DNA from: Pelobium manganitolerans
Lineage (GTDB): Bacteria; Bacteroidota; Bacteroidia; Sphingobacteriales; Sphingobacteriaceae
Reading direction: 5' to 3'
Assembly: GCF_003609575.1 (NCBI RefSeq)
Contig: NZ_MBTA01000012.1
Coordinates: 371,661 to 435,660 of the forward strand
Length of the DNA: 64,000 bases
Shown here: piece after piece, positions 1 to 7,861 of the stretch
Numbering within the stretch: position 1 is the stretch's first letter
How the letters are laid out: each line of letters starts with the position of its first letter
Made by a program: the position numbers and the translations under genes
The notes under the pieces: model-generated
What the model was told of the DNA's origin: nothing
The model's input: only the letters and a program-made list of their open reading frames with translations
Databases searched by the model: none

Positions 1-1695
1 CCCCTGTATATTTGATAAGCTGTTTCCAGAGAAATCTGAGTTTACGTCGGCGTCAACAGAAACGGTATCTTTCAAAAAATTAAGCTTGTGCAGGTTGGCA
101 TTTTTAATGTTAGCCACAAAATTAAATTCGGGCAAGTTGGGGTTTAGGTTGGCTTTGCCGTTAAAGCTAAGCTTCACGTTTTTATCGTCCACCTTTAAGA
201 TACCGTCAAATAGCTGTTTATTTACTGTTCCGTTAACGGTGATGTTTCTGTAGCTGTAGCGGTTAAATTCAAAATATTGCGCTTTAATATCTAGCTTTTC
301 CATCAGCTGGTCAAGCTCGAAACCGCGACCGTTTACGTTGGCTACAAAAGTGGTGCGGTTAATACTTTCCTCGTCAATTAAATCGCCTAAATTAAAATCA
401 ATAGCCTGTATTTTGCCGGTGTATGACGGAACGTTGTTGCGGTTAATCTTCATGTTCACGTCAGATTTTAATTGCCCCAGTTTAGTTTTAAACTCGCCGT
501 AGGCCACAAAATCTTTTATAAAACCGGTAAAGCGCCCTTTAAAGTTGATGTTGCCAAATTTGTTAATTACCTCGGGCAGTGTGTTTTTGTTGCCGGTTAG
601 GCGCTCCAAAATCAGTTCAACATCTGCTTTGTTAGAGTAAATTTGGTTAAAATCTAAATCCAAAAAGGTGTTCTTGGTTTCTGGCAGGCCGCGTACCTGA
701 AAATCTCCTTTAATGTAGGTGGTTTTCCCTGTTTTTATAAGCAGGTTTTTAGCGCGCAAATTGTTTACTTTTCCTTTTATGGTGCCGGTAACAAACAAAT
801 CCAGTTTCATATAATCAATCTGGGGCGCAAAAAAAGCAATATCTTTAGCGTAAATGCGTGCATTTTTAAATCGCCCTTCCATTAACACGCGGTTTTCTAC
901 ATCATCAAAATCTACGTAGCTGTTAAACTTCATGCTAAAATAATCGCGCAGTGTGGTGTGCGGCGTTTTCAGCAACATGTTTTCAAGCGTAATGCTTTTG
1001 GCGGCAATGGTGGCATCTGCCGTAAGGTTATTTAAAACAAAACCGCTTTTTTCTGTAAAGTGCATGCGGTTTATTTTGGTTTTAAACAGGTAATCTTTGG
1101 TGTTAATGTCTTCCAAATCGGCGCTTAAGCGCTTCACATACACATCGTCGTAATTAATGCCGTTTATCAAAGTATCTGGCCGGCGATAGTTTTTGTAGCG
1201 GAAATCCAAGTTGCGGATACTGGCGTTTTGTAACGAAAAATCAAAGGGTTTGCGCCTTACCGTGGTATCTTTTACGCCGCTATCAAAGTAATTGATGATA
1301 AAAGAGAGGTTGGTGCTGCTGTCTTTGTAGCTTTTAAGATAAAAGGTGGTGTTTTTTAAGCTCACCTTGTTTAGCTTGATCTTCCTTTCGGAGAAAGGTG
1401 CGAAGTAAGCAATATCGACCGTTAATTTTTGCGAGTTTAGCAGGGTGTCTTTATCCAAATCTTCGATAAAAAGTCCTTCCAAAACCAAAGATTTAAAGGG
1501 TTTTAAATAAAGGCTTTTGATTTGTACGCGGGTATTCAGCTCGTCTGATAAAAAGGAAGCCGCTTTTTTAGCTGCCCAGGTTTGCACACTTTTAAATTGA
1601 AACGAAAATATCAAGCCGGCCAATAGGAGTATCAGCGTAAGCAAGACATAAAGCGTTATTTTGAATACTTTTTTAATATTTTTGTGCCTTAATAA
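1..1695 (-). CDS. TamB-like translocation/assembly protein, N-terminal part (runs off the left edge)
   Basis: An open frame of about 565 codons reads from near 1695 down to base 1 without a stop, so only the N-terminal part is in the window. It opens with a hydrophobic segment (VLLTLILLLAGLIFSF) acting as a signal anchor, followed by 'VQTWAAKKAASFLSDEL' and long beta-rich, low-complexity stretches typical of AsmA/TamB (DUF490) proteins, which span the periplasm and help assemble outer-membrane proteins or move lipids. TamB next to tsaD, divergently placed, is a common Bacteroidetes arrangement. The start is unclear: after an in-frame TAA at 1696-1698 there is no ATG or GTG before the membrane segment; the first standard start is TTG at 1644, which would cut into the hydrophobic stretch. 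A non-standard start (ATT near 1677) is possible. Confidence 0.75.
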
Positions 1696-1710
1696 TTAAT
1701 CCCTTCATCA

Positions 1711-2712
1711 GTGTCAGTCATTCTCGGAATAGAATCTTCTTGCGATGAAACCTCAGCTTCTGTATGTATAGACGGTAAAATCGTAGCAAATATTATTGCC
1801 AACCAAACTATCCACGAACTTTACGGAGGCGTTGTGCCAGAGCTTGCCTCGCGGGTACATCAGCAGAACATCGTGCCGGCCGTGCATCAGGCTATTAATG
1901 TTGCGAAAATACATAAAAAACAAATAGATGCAGTTGCCTTTACACGTGGCCCAGGCTTGCTAGGTTCACTATTGGTGGGCACTTGCTTTGCTAAGGCATT
2001 TGCACTAGCAAATAACATTCCGCTTATTGAGGTTAACCATATGCAGGCGCATATTTTGGCGCATTTTATTGAAGACCCCAAGCCCACTTTTCCGTTTCTA
2101 TGCCTTACCGTATCTGGCGGGCATACGCAAATAGTTTTGGTTAAAGATTATTTTGATATGGAAATAGTTGGCGAAACATTGGACGATGCCGCCGGCGAAG
2201 CTTTTGACAAAACAGCCAAAATTTTAGGTTTGCCTTATCCCGGAGGTCCACTGGTAGATAAACATGCTAAATTGGGCGACCCTAACCGCTTTAAATTTCC
2301 CGAGCCACAAATTGCCGACCTTAATTTTAGCTTTAGCGGATTAAAAACGGCTATTCTTTATTTTGTGCGCGACAAGGTGGCGGAAAATCCCAACTTTTTA
2401 GAACAAAATATGGATGATATTTGCGCATCGGTACAAAGCCGCATTATTTCTATTTTGCTCAATAAGCTTAAGAAAGCAGCCTTACAGTATGGAATAAAAG
2501 ATGTTTCTATTGCCGGCGGGGTATCTGCCAACTCGGGTTTGCGCAACAGCATTAATGCCATGGCCCAAACTGAAGGTTGGAATGTTTTTATCCCTAAATT
2601 TGAATACTGTACAGATAACGCCGCCATGATTGCCATTGCCGGGTACTATAAGTTTTTAAAGGGAGATTTTGCTGGTCAGGATGTAGCTCCGATGGCGCGT
2701 ATGCCGTTTTAG
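1711..2712 (+). CDS. tsaD: tRNA N6-adenosine threonylcarbamoyltransferase TsaD
   Basis: TsaD transfers the threonylcarbamoyl group from threonylcarbamoyl-AMP to A37 of ANN-decoding tRNAs, working with TsaB and TsaE in the cytoplasm. The 333-residue protein has the family's usual length. It starts with the ASKHA-type loop 'GIESSCDETSAS', carries the metal-binding 'NHMQAH' motif near residue 110, the 'SGGHTQIV' phosphate loop, and 'AGGVSANSGLR' near the C-terminus. The start is GTG at 1711; an in-frame stop lies a few codons upstream and no ATG is available, so the GTG call is firm. It is divergent from the TamB-like gene with almost no spacer, and is followed 75 bp later by pth. Confidence 0.97.
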   Translation: MSVILGIESSCDETSASVCIDGKIVANIIANQTIHELYGGVVPELASRVHQQNIVPAVHQAINVAKIHKKQIDAVAFTRGPGLLGSLLVGTCFAKAFALANNIPLIEVNHMQAHILAHFIEDPKPTFPFLCLTVSGGHTQIVLVKDYFDMEIVGETLDDAAGEAFDKTAKILGLPYPGGPLVDKHAKLGDPNRFKFPEPQIADLNFSFSGLKTAILYFVRDKVAENPNFLEQNMDDICASVQSRIISILLNKLKKAALQYGIKDVSIAGGVSANSGLRNSINAMAQTEGWNVFIPKFEYCTDNAAMIAIAGYYKFLKGDFAGQDVAPMARMPF

Positions 2713-2787
2713 GTTTTGGCTATGGCCGATGATGAACTGTTACCAACAGAAGTTTAATTTAAATTACCATTTCAAAATCTTACCCTC

Positions 2788-3351
2788 ATGAAATATTTAA
2801 TCGTCGGTTTAGGAAACATAGGATCAGAATATGCCGATACGCGCCACAACATTGGTTTTATGGTGCTGGACCAGTTGGCCAAGGAAGCCGGCGCAAACTT
2901 CTCTACCATGAAACTTGCCGCTTATACAGAAGTAAGCCATAAAGGACGCACTTTATGCCTGATAAAGCCAACTACTTACATGAACCTGAGCGGAAAAGCC
3001 GTACGCCACTGGATGCAGGAATTGAAAATACCGATTGAAAACGTGTTGGTGGTGGTTGATGATTTGGCCATCCCTTTTGGCGCGGTGCGCATAAAACCTA
3101 AAGGCAGCGCCGCGGGCCATAACGGATTAAAAAGTATAGAGGGTTTGCTGGGCTCTAATGAATATGCGCGCTTGCGTTTCGGTATCGGCGACAATTATCC
3201 AAAGGGCAGACAAGTCGATTTTGTTTTAAGCAGTTTTGATGCCGATGAAACTCCCGAATTACCCGCTTTAATTGACCGATGCATAGCTATGATTAAAGCC
3301 TTTGCGACGATAGGCATTGAGTTGACGATGACGAATTTTAATAAAAAGTAA
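2788..3351 (+). CDS. pth: peptidyl-tRNA hydrolase
   Basis: Cleaves the ester bond of peptidyl-tRNAs released from stalled ribosomes, recycling tRNA. At 187 residues it is of standard length for bacterial Pth. Visible active-site features are 'GLGNIGSEYADTRHNIGF' at the N-terminus (conserved Asn and the catalytic His), 'TYMNLSG' (substrate-binding Asn), 'VVVDDLAIPFG' (catalytic-site Asp) and 'GSAAGHNGLKSI'. It follows tsaD on the same strand, and the ATG start is unambiguous. A strong palindrome lies downstream at 3388-3418. Confidence 0.97.
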   Translation: MKYLIVGLGNIGSEYADTRHNIGFMVLDQLAKEAGANFSTMKLAAYTEVSHKGRTLCLIKPTTYMNLSGKAVRHWMQELKIPIENVLVVVDDLAIPFGAVRIKPKGSAAGHNGLKSIEGLLGSNEYARLRFGIGDNYPKGRQVDFVLSSFDADETPELPALIDRCIAMIKAFATIGIELTMTNFNKK

Positions 3352-3387
3352 AAATTCAAAAAGCAAACATATTATTTGTTTAGTAGT

Positions 3388-3418
3388 AACTTCCGAAGTT
3401 TAAAAAACTTCGGAAGTT
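3388..3418. repeat. palindromic hairpin, 14-bp arms, 3-nt loop
   Basis: Arms AACTTCCGAAGTTT (3388-3401) and AAACTTCGGAAGTT (3405-3418) are exact inverse complements around an AAA loop. Each arm is itself almost palindromic (AACTTC-C-GAAGTT). It sits 36 bp after the pth stop and could end transcription from pth or from the convergent gene at 3474, but the T tract is weak. A close relative lies at 6589-6619, so it is probably a dispersed repeat family. Confidence 0.8.
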
Positions 3419-3473
3419 TGATTTTCGTACGTTATCCTAACACATTCAACTCAGCAACCCATCTAAAACTACA

Positions 3474-3905
3474 TCACAAATGCGTTATATCATGTGTCCA
3501 ATACAAGCCGCTGATGTCGGTGATTTTTAAGGTATAATTTCCTTTGCTAAGCTTGGCCAGCTGGGGGTGTGGCAAACTGATTTTGGCTTTTGCGCCTAAC
3601 GGAACCAGCATACTGTGTTTAGAAGCTTTAATTTTAGCAATATAATAATTTCTGATGTGCCGTTTGTTCAATTTTGCCAAATCGTCCTGAGCGTAAGCCA
3701 TCAACACGTTGTTGTCGCCGTCCGATAGCTCAATCCCAATCACCCATGATCCGTAAACATCTGCCCCCTCTACTCTGTAAACATCAAAAGAAAGATGTTC
3801 TTTGTGGATTTTACCCTCGCTAATCTCCAGTTTTGGCTTAACCGACTTATTGTGCAGTTTACCCCATAAACCACCGTGGAACACTTGGTTGGTCATCAAA
3901 GTCAT
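3474..3905 (-). CDS. hypothetical protein, 143 aa
   Basis: I do not recognise this family. The product has no signal peptide or membrane segment, is rich in beta-forming residues ('WVIGIELSDGDNNVLMAYAQDD', split by charged loops), and ends in 'LKITDISGLYWTHDITHL', which resembles the last strands of an Ig-like domain. It lies convergent to pth and divergent from the small membrane protein at 4074. Codon use looks like that of its neighbours, and the frame is well formed from ATG to stop, so it is probably a real but accessory gene. No function is proposed. Confidence 0.6.
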   Translation of the reverse strand: MTLMTNQVFHGGLWGKLHNKSVKPKLEISEGKIHKEHLSFDVYRVEGADVYGSWVIGIELSDGDNNVLMAYAQDDLAKLNKRHIRNYYIAKIKASKHSMLVPLGAKAKISLPHPQLAKLSKGNYTLKITDISGLYWTHDITHL

Positions 3906-4073
3906 TCCAAAAATAAATAAAAGCTAGAAACAAAGCACTAATGTCTGTAATGGAGAATTTGGAAGAAACCATATGCCCGCATCAGCGCGTGATAAAAGAA
4001 AATAGTTTTGAAAAACTAGAATTGTTTTAACTTTCACTAATCAAATTATAGTAGTTTAAGACAGAACCCACTT

Positions 4074-4328
4074 ATGAACCCTCAAAACTTATCAGATTTT
4101 AGCAATCAACAGCTTTCACAAAAATTAAAGCAATTAGAAAACAGCAAAGTAATTGATGCAGCCATTGTGGGGCTAACAGTGGGGATTGCAGTATATGGAG
4201 CTGTTAAAAGTGGTTTTGGTTTTTTTACGCTTTTCCCTCTGCTGTTGGCATACATTATTGTCAGAAATTCCAAAAACAATAAGATTTTAGCGCGTGCCAT
4301 TCAAAAAGAGTTAGAAGATAGAGGATAA
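4074..4328 (+). CDS. small membrane protein, 84 aa
   Basis: The first 30 residues are hydrophilic and helical ('NQQLSQKLKQLENSK'), followed by two hydrophobic segments (roughly residues 32-48 and 50-66, separated by a short turn) and a charged C-terminus ('RAIQKELEDRG'). This gives a two-helix hairpin in the inner membrane with both ends on the same side. Similar small two-helix proteins are common in Bacteroidetes and mostly uncharacterised. It stands alone, with a possible 29-codon open frame immediately upstream and the permease terminator downstream. Confidence 0.65.
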   Translation: MNPQNLSDFSNQQLSQKLKQLENSKVIDAAIVGLTVGIAVYGAVKSGFGFFTLFPLLLAYIIVRNSKNNKILARAIQKELEDRG

Positions 4329-4365
4329 ATGGTTATTCGCTTTGTGACGTTAAGTGTTATCATAA

Positions 4366-4400
4366 AACAAAAAGCCCTTGAGGCTACATTCCCAAAGGCT
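4366..4400 (-). terminator. intrinsic terminator after the sugar permease gene
   Basis: On the minus strand the stem AGCCTTTGGG / CCTCAAGGGCT (10 pairs, two of them G-U, loop AATGTAG) is followed by TTTTTGTTTT. It begins about 22 bp beyond the permease stop at 4423 and should end the CBM9/permease unit. Confidence 0.75.
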
Positions 4401-4422
4401 TCAATATCAAGCACCAAAAAAA

Positions 4423-5703
4423 CTACCGGGCTACAGCCGTTTTATGTCCGCTGATGGCGTAATAAAAAATGTAAATGTAACATGGCAACATGCTCACTAA
4501 AAACGCCGATTGCGAACCCATGGAGTGCTCAAAGAAAGCATAAACCTGCGGGATAATAGCTCCGCCGGCGATACCCATCACTAAAAGCGCCGAACCTATT
4601 TTGGTATATCGGCCCAAGCCTTTAATGGCCAAAGGGAAAATTGCAGGCCACATTAGCGAGTTTGCCAAACCTAACAATGCAATAAATACGATACTGGTGT
4701 AACCGTTGGTTAAGTAAGCGGCAAGGGTAAACAGCATCCCTACAATAGCAGAAAGCATCAGCGCTTTTTCTTGCTTAATATATTTCGGAATACAAATAAT
4801 ACCTATGATATAACCCACTACCATAGAAACTAAAGTGTAGGAGGTGAAGATTTTGGTTTGGTCCAGGCTCATTCCTAAGGATTTGCCGTAAGTGCCAATC
4901 ACGTCGCCCGCCATAACCTCTACGCCCACGTACAAAAACAAACAGATAACTCCCAGATTAAGATTGCGATAGCTAAAGACACTCGCTTTTGGTGCAACAA
5001 CGGCGCCGGTATCGTCCACGTGGTCTTCATCGGTGTTAATCTCTGGCAAAGAAGAAAAAATGATGAGCAAGGCGAGGATGATTAAAACGGCCGCGATAAT
5101 GATGTAAGGCAAAATTACGCGTTGCGCCAATGCAGATAGTAAAACCTCGCGCTGGGCGGGGTCTGTAATGGCTTTCGCCTGATCTTCAATAGCCTGTGCA
5201 CCTTTTAATACTAATGCGCTTAATATCAGCGGGCTTAAAGCACCAGCAATTTTATTGCATATGCCCATGATACTGATGCGTTTTGCCGCGCTTTCAATAG
5301 GACCAACAATGGTGATATAAGGGTTAGAGGCAGTTTGCAACAAAGCTAGGCCCATCCCTTGCACAAACAAGCCCAACAAGAATAAAGGAAAATTGCGCAG
5401 ATTGGCCGCCGGCAAAAATATAAGTGCGCCTAAAGCCATTACAAATAAGCCCATGGCCATTCCTTTTTTAAAACCGGTAAGTTTTAAAATGTAAGAAGAC
5501 GGTATGGCTAAAAAGAAGTAGGCCATGTAAAATGCAAAAGTCACCAATAAAGCTTGTGAGGTTGTAAGCTCGCAGGCGAGCTGCAAAAATGGGATTAAGG
5601 TTCCGTTGAGCCAGGTAACAAAGCCAAAAACGAAAAACAATGCACCAATAATAATTACTGGGTTTAAACCTTTTTGCGAAGGCGAGGTGGTTGCTGTTGA
5701 CAT
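4423..5703 (-). CDS. FHS-type MFS sugar permease (FucP/NagP-like)
   Basis: A 426-residue inner-membrane protein with about 12 hydrophobic segments. The start ('PVIIIGALFFVFGFVTWLNGTLIP', broken up in the membrane) is the hallmark of the fucose/galactose/proton symporter branch of the major facilitator superfamily, which includes FucP, the glucose/galactose permease GluP and the N-acetylglucosamine permease NagP. The motif 'GLALLQTASNPYITIVGP' is also typical. It is the second gene of a two-gene unit behind the CBM9-like protein, whose promoter carries two copies of the PUL operator. Given the neighbouring N-acetylhexosamine kinase operon, import of N-acetylhexosamine or an unsaturated uronate monosaccharide is a reasonable inference, not shown by sequence. 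Confidence 0.85.
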   Translation of the reverse strand: MSTATTSPSQKGLNPVIIIGALFFVFGFVTWLNGTLIPFLQLACELTTSQALLVTFAFYMAYFFLAIPSSYILKLTGFKKGMAMGLFVMALGALIFLPAANLRNFPLFLLGLFVQGMGLALLQTASNPYITIVGPIESAAKRISIMGICNKIAGALSPLILSALVLKGAQAIEDQAKAITDPAQREVLLSALAQRVILPYIIIAAVLIILALLIIFSSLPEINTDEDHVDDTGAVVAPKASVFSYRNLNLGVICLFLYVGVEVMAGDVIGTYGKSLGMSLDQTKIFTSYTLVSMVVGYIIGIICIPKYIKQEKALMLSAIVGMLFTLAAYLTNGYTSIVFIALLGLANSLMWPAIFPLAIKGLGRYTKIGSALLVMGIAGGAIIPQVYAFFEHSMGSQSAFLVSMLPCYIYIFYYAISGHKTAVAR

Positions 5704-5714
5704 TTATAGTATGG

Positions 5715-6365
5715 TTAGTTTTTTAAAAATACAGCTTTTCCGAAATAATTAGGCATGTGAAAATTAGGTTCCGCGGCGTCTTTTATTGGGTTCCAGCATA
5801 AGTAATGCGGTTTTGGCAAATCATCGCCACATTTATAAAAGTTTACGCGGGCTTCTTGTCCTTTAAAACTTTCGATTTTATGGTGGATGAAAACGCCGTT
5901 CGGGATAAACAAAGTGAGTTCCCAGCTTACCATTTCTTTAGTGTTTTGCTTTCCAGATTTAAAGCTGGATGTCACTTGTATCTTCTTAATCTGATCTGCC
6001 GGAAGCAATTTGCGGTCTTGCGCCGATGAGCCATAACCTGCCAAACAAGTTCCGGTGCAGTTAAATTCAAAGTTGTAGTACTGGCTGTCGTTGTTAAGGG
6101 CGATAAAAAACTCTACGCACGAATCTTTATATACCGGGTCGTTGGCTTTGGTGAAGCGCGCCAAAATACTTTCTTCTGTAACGTTGAATTTTAAAACGAT
6201 GCCGGCATCGGTGTAAGCGATGTTAAAATCAGCCTCGCCAGAAAACTCATAGTTCCAAGGGTTGTTGCCAATACTATGTTTGGTGCTGTGGTCCAAAGCC
6301 TCGGATAAAGCATTTACGTTGTTTGTGTTGGTAGCGTAATAAGGGATGTTTATTTGCTGTTGCAT
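5715..6365 (-). CDS. carbohydrate-binding family 9-like protein
   Basis: A 216-residue protein made of one beta-sandwich of the CBM9-like type seen in many Bacteroidetes polysaccharide loci. Features include 'WNYEFSGEADFNIAYTDAG', 'VKDSCVEFFIAL'-like text (here 'YKDSCVEFFIALNND') and 'YYNFEFNCTGTCLAGYG'. The first residues (MQQQINIPYYATN) show no signal peptide, so the product is probably cytoplasmic or its export is not evident; that is odd for a glycan-binding fold and may mean a role in handling monosaccharides or glycan fragments inside the cell. It precedes the permease by 11 bp and is expressed from a promoter with two operator sites. Confidence 0.75.
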   Translation of the reverse strand: MQQQINIPYYATNTNNVNALSEALDHSTKHSIGNNPWNYEFSGEADFNIAYTDAGIVLKFNVTEESILARFTKANDPVYKDSCVEFFIALNNDSQYYNFEFNCTGTCLAGYGSSAQDRKLLPADQIKKIQVTSSFKSGKQNTKEMVSWELTLFIPNGVFIHHKIESFKGQEARVNFYKCGDDLPKPHYLCWNPIKDAAEPNFHMPNYFGKAVFLKN

Positions 6366-6407
6366 TATAATAAATCTGCCAGTTTCTTAAATCTCGTAAT
6401 TGGTTTA

Positions 6408-6423
6408 TGTGTTCGATAACACA
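6408..6423. promoter_or_regulatory. LacI-type operator candidate, copy 1 (CBM9/permease unit)
   Basis: TGTGTTCGATAACACA is a perfect dyad with 6-bp arms around CGAT. It lies just downstream of the presumed -7 element (TACTTTTA on the minus strand, 6429-6436), overlapping the expected transcription start, which suits repression. The same sequence, with one end base changed, occurs upstream of susC. Confidence 0.7.
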
Positions 6424-6428
6424 ATATG

Positions 6429-6458
6429 TAAAAGTAATAAAAACTTTATATAAACAAA
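6429..6458 (-). promoter_or_regulatory. Bacteroidetes-type promoter for the CBM9/permease unit
   Basis: On the minus strand TTTG (6455-6458) and TACTTTTA (6429-6436) are separated by 18 bp, one mismatch from the TTTG-N19-TAnnTTTG consensus of Bacteroidetes primary sigma. It sits 64 bp upstream of the CBM9-like start and is flanked by the two operator copies. Confidence 0.5.
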
Positions 6459-6462
6459 TAAA

Positions 6463-6478
6463 ATGTTTGCGAACACGC
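6463..6478. promoter_or_regulatory. LacI-type operator candidate, copy 2 (CBM9/permease unit)
   Basis: AATGTTTGCGAACACG keeps the TGTT-N4-AACA core of the operator, and its right half (read inverted, CGTGTTCG) nearly matches the best half-site. It lies upstream of the -33 element, 55 bp centre to centre from copy 1, a distance compatible with a looped tetramer. Confidence 0.5.
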
Positions 6479-6588
6479 GGAGAGGGAGGGGGGTGAATGC
6501 TTAGTAGTGGATGGAGAGTAATGAGTAGTAAGTATCCAGTAGCAAGACTGAACTAGCGGGCGAATTTGGGTGGCATCGTGTGGGCAAA

Positions 6589-6619
6589 AACTTACGAAGC
6601 TTTTAAAACTTCGTAAGTT
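6589..6619. repeat. palindromic hairpin, 11-bp arms (same family as 3388-3418)
   Basis: AACTTACGAAG (6589-6599) and CTTCGTAAGTT (6609-6619) are exact inverse complements around CTTTTAAAA, and both this copy and the one at 3388 are followed by 'TTTGAT'. It lies in the 368-bp gap (6366-6733) between the regulator gene and the CBM9-like gene, and may end the long susC-to-regulator transcript. The rest of that gap (about 6480-6588 and 6620-6733) is low-complexity, with degenerate runs like 'CCTCAAGCCTCAGACC' and no open frame I would call. Confidence 0.75.
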
Positions 6620-6733
6620 TGATGTTATCCGCTTAAACAGCTGGTTTTTTGGTTTTTATCTCTAGTTTCAGGCCATCAGCCTAAAGCCTTATGCGCCTCA
6701 AGCCTCAGACCTTATACCTTTTGCCCTCATCCC

Positions 6734-7807
6734 CTAAATATGCTCCACATCCTCTACCAAAAAGTAGTTGGCGTTTTCTTTGGTTACAATGTCTAGCGGT
6801 AGGTATTTTAATTGCGGAACAGCTTTACCGAAAATGAGCTTATCAGCCAGCATTTGCAGTGCCCAAAAGCCTTGTCCTTTAGGGTTTTGGTTAATTAAAA
6901 AGCTGATTACGTTTTGTTTAAGATAGTGGATGTTTTTAGGCAACAAATCGTACCCGATGATTTTAACGTCTCTAATATGCTTTTGCGTTAGGTATTCGGC
7001 CACTTCAAAAGCTTTGGAGGTGGTTACAAAAACACCGCGTATGTTTGGGTTAGCTTCAAAAACCTCGTCCATTTGCTTTACAAAAGTATTGTGGTTTGGT
7101 CTAGAAATATCTACGCGCAACAAATCAAACTGTTGCAGGTTGTTTTGCTGAAAGTAGTTTTTAAAACCGAGTTCTTTTTTCTCCAAATGCGCTGCGTTGG
7201 AAGTTTCTTCGTCAAAATGTGCAATCAAAACAGAACAAGGCGCCGATTGTCCGTAATGGATCAGCTTTGCCGCCAAATAACCGCTTTGGTAACTATCTTG
7301 GCCAATGTAACTTAGCGGCTCAAAATCAGAAATTTCGGTATTAAAAAACACAAACGGCGTGTTTGCTTTTTTCCACTTTTCTAAGAAAGGCAAAACTTCG
7401 CGGTGAAAAATAGGCGTAACGATAATTGCATCATGCTTATCTTTTTCTAATAGTTTTGCCTGCTCTACAAATGATTGCGAACTGTAAGGATCAAAAAGAT
7501 AGTACTTTACCGAAAGACCATATTTTTTAAGATCTTTTAAAGCGCTTTTAATTCCGCTTTTTGGCGCAAACCAATAATTATCATGCGCATCATCGGGGAT
7601 GAGCACCGCCACTGAATAAGTTTTTTTTGAACTTAAAGCGCGAGCGATAATGTTGGGCTGGTACTCCATTTCTTTAATGATGCGGAGTATTTTTTCTTCA
7701 ACTTTTGGTGCAACGCGACCTCTTTTGTGCAAAACGCGGTCAACAGTTCCGGTAGAAACTTCTGCCCGGGTGGCTATGTCCTTTATGGTAATAATCTTGT
7801 CTTTCAT
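6734..7807 (-). CDS. LacI-family transcriptional regulator
   Basis: DNA-binding regulator with a LacI helix-turn-helix in residues 1-55 ('ITIKDIATRAEVSTGTVDRVLHKRGRV', with the 'TVDRVLH' recognition helix and the 'ALSSKKT' hinge), then a periplasmic-binding-protein-like sensor domain to the end ('YSVAVLIPDDAHDNYW', 'GYLAAKLIHYG', 'KIIGYDLLP'). I use the ATG at 7807; a TTG four codons upstream is less likely. It is the last gene of the susC transcription unit, 54 bp after a sulfatase, so it would be co-expressed with the PUL. It is the only regulator of this type in the window and the best candidate to bind the TGTGTTCG palindromes. In Bacteroides, glycosaminoglycan loci use hybrid two-component systems, so LacI control is a different solution. 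Its ligand is unknown; a sugar or sugar phosphate from the pathway is likely. Confidence 0.92.
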   Translation of the reverse strand: MKDKIITIKDIATRAEVSTGTVDRVLHKRGRVAPKVEEKILRIIKEMEYQPNIIARALSSKKTYSVAVLIPDDAHDNYWFAPKSGIKSALKDLKKYGLSVKYYLFDPYSSQSFVEQAKLLEKDKHDAIIVTPIFHREVLPFLEKWKKANTPFVFFNTEISDFEPLSYIGQDSYQSGYLAAKLIHYGQSAPCSVLIAHFDEETSNAAHLEKKELGFKNYFQQNNLQQFDLLRVDISRPNHNTFVKQMDEVFEANPNIRGVFVTTSKAFEVAEYLTQKHIRDVKIIGYDLLPKNIHYLKQNVISFLINQNPKGQGFWALQMLADKLIFGKAVPQLKYLPLDIVTKENANYFLVEDVEHI

Positions 7808-7861
7808 TTTGAGCGGCAATTCTTTGGCAAAATTATGAAATAAAATTTATTGCTTTATAAT

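Noticed and set aside
3941..4030. 29-codon plus-strand open frame upstream of the small membrane protein
   Set aside because: Too short to judge; no recognisable features; could be chance in an AT-rich spacer.
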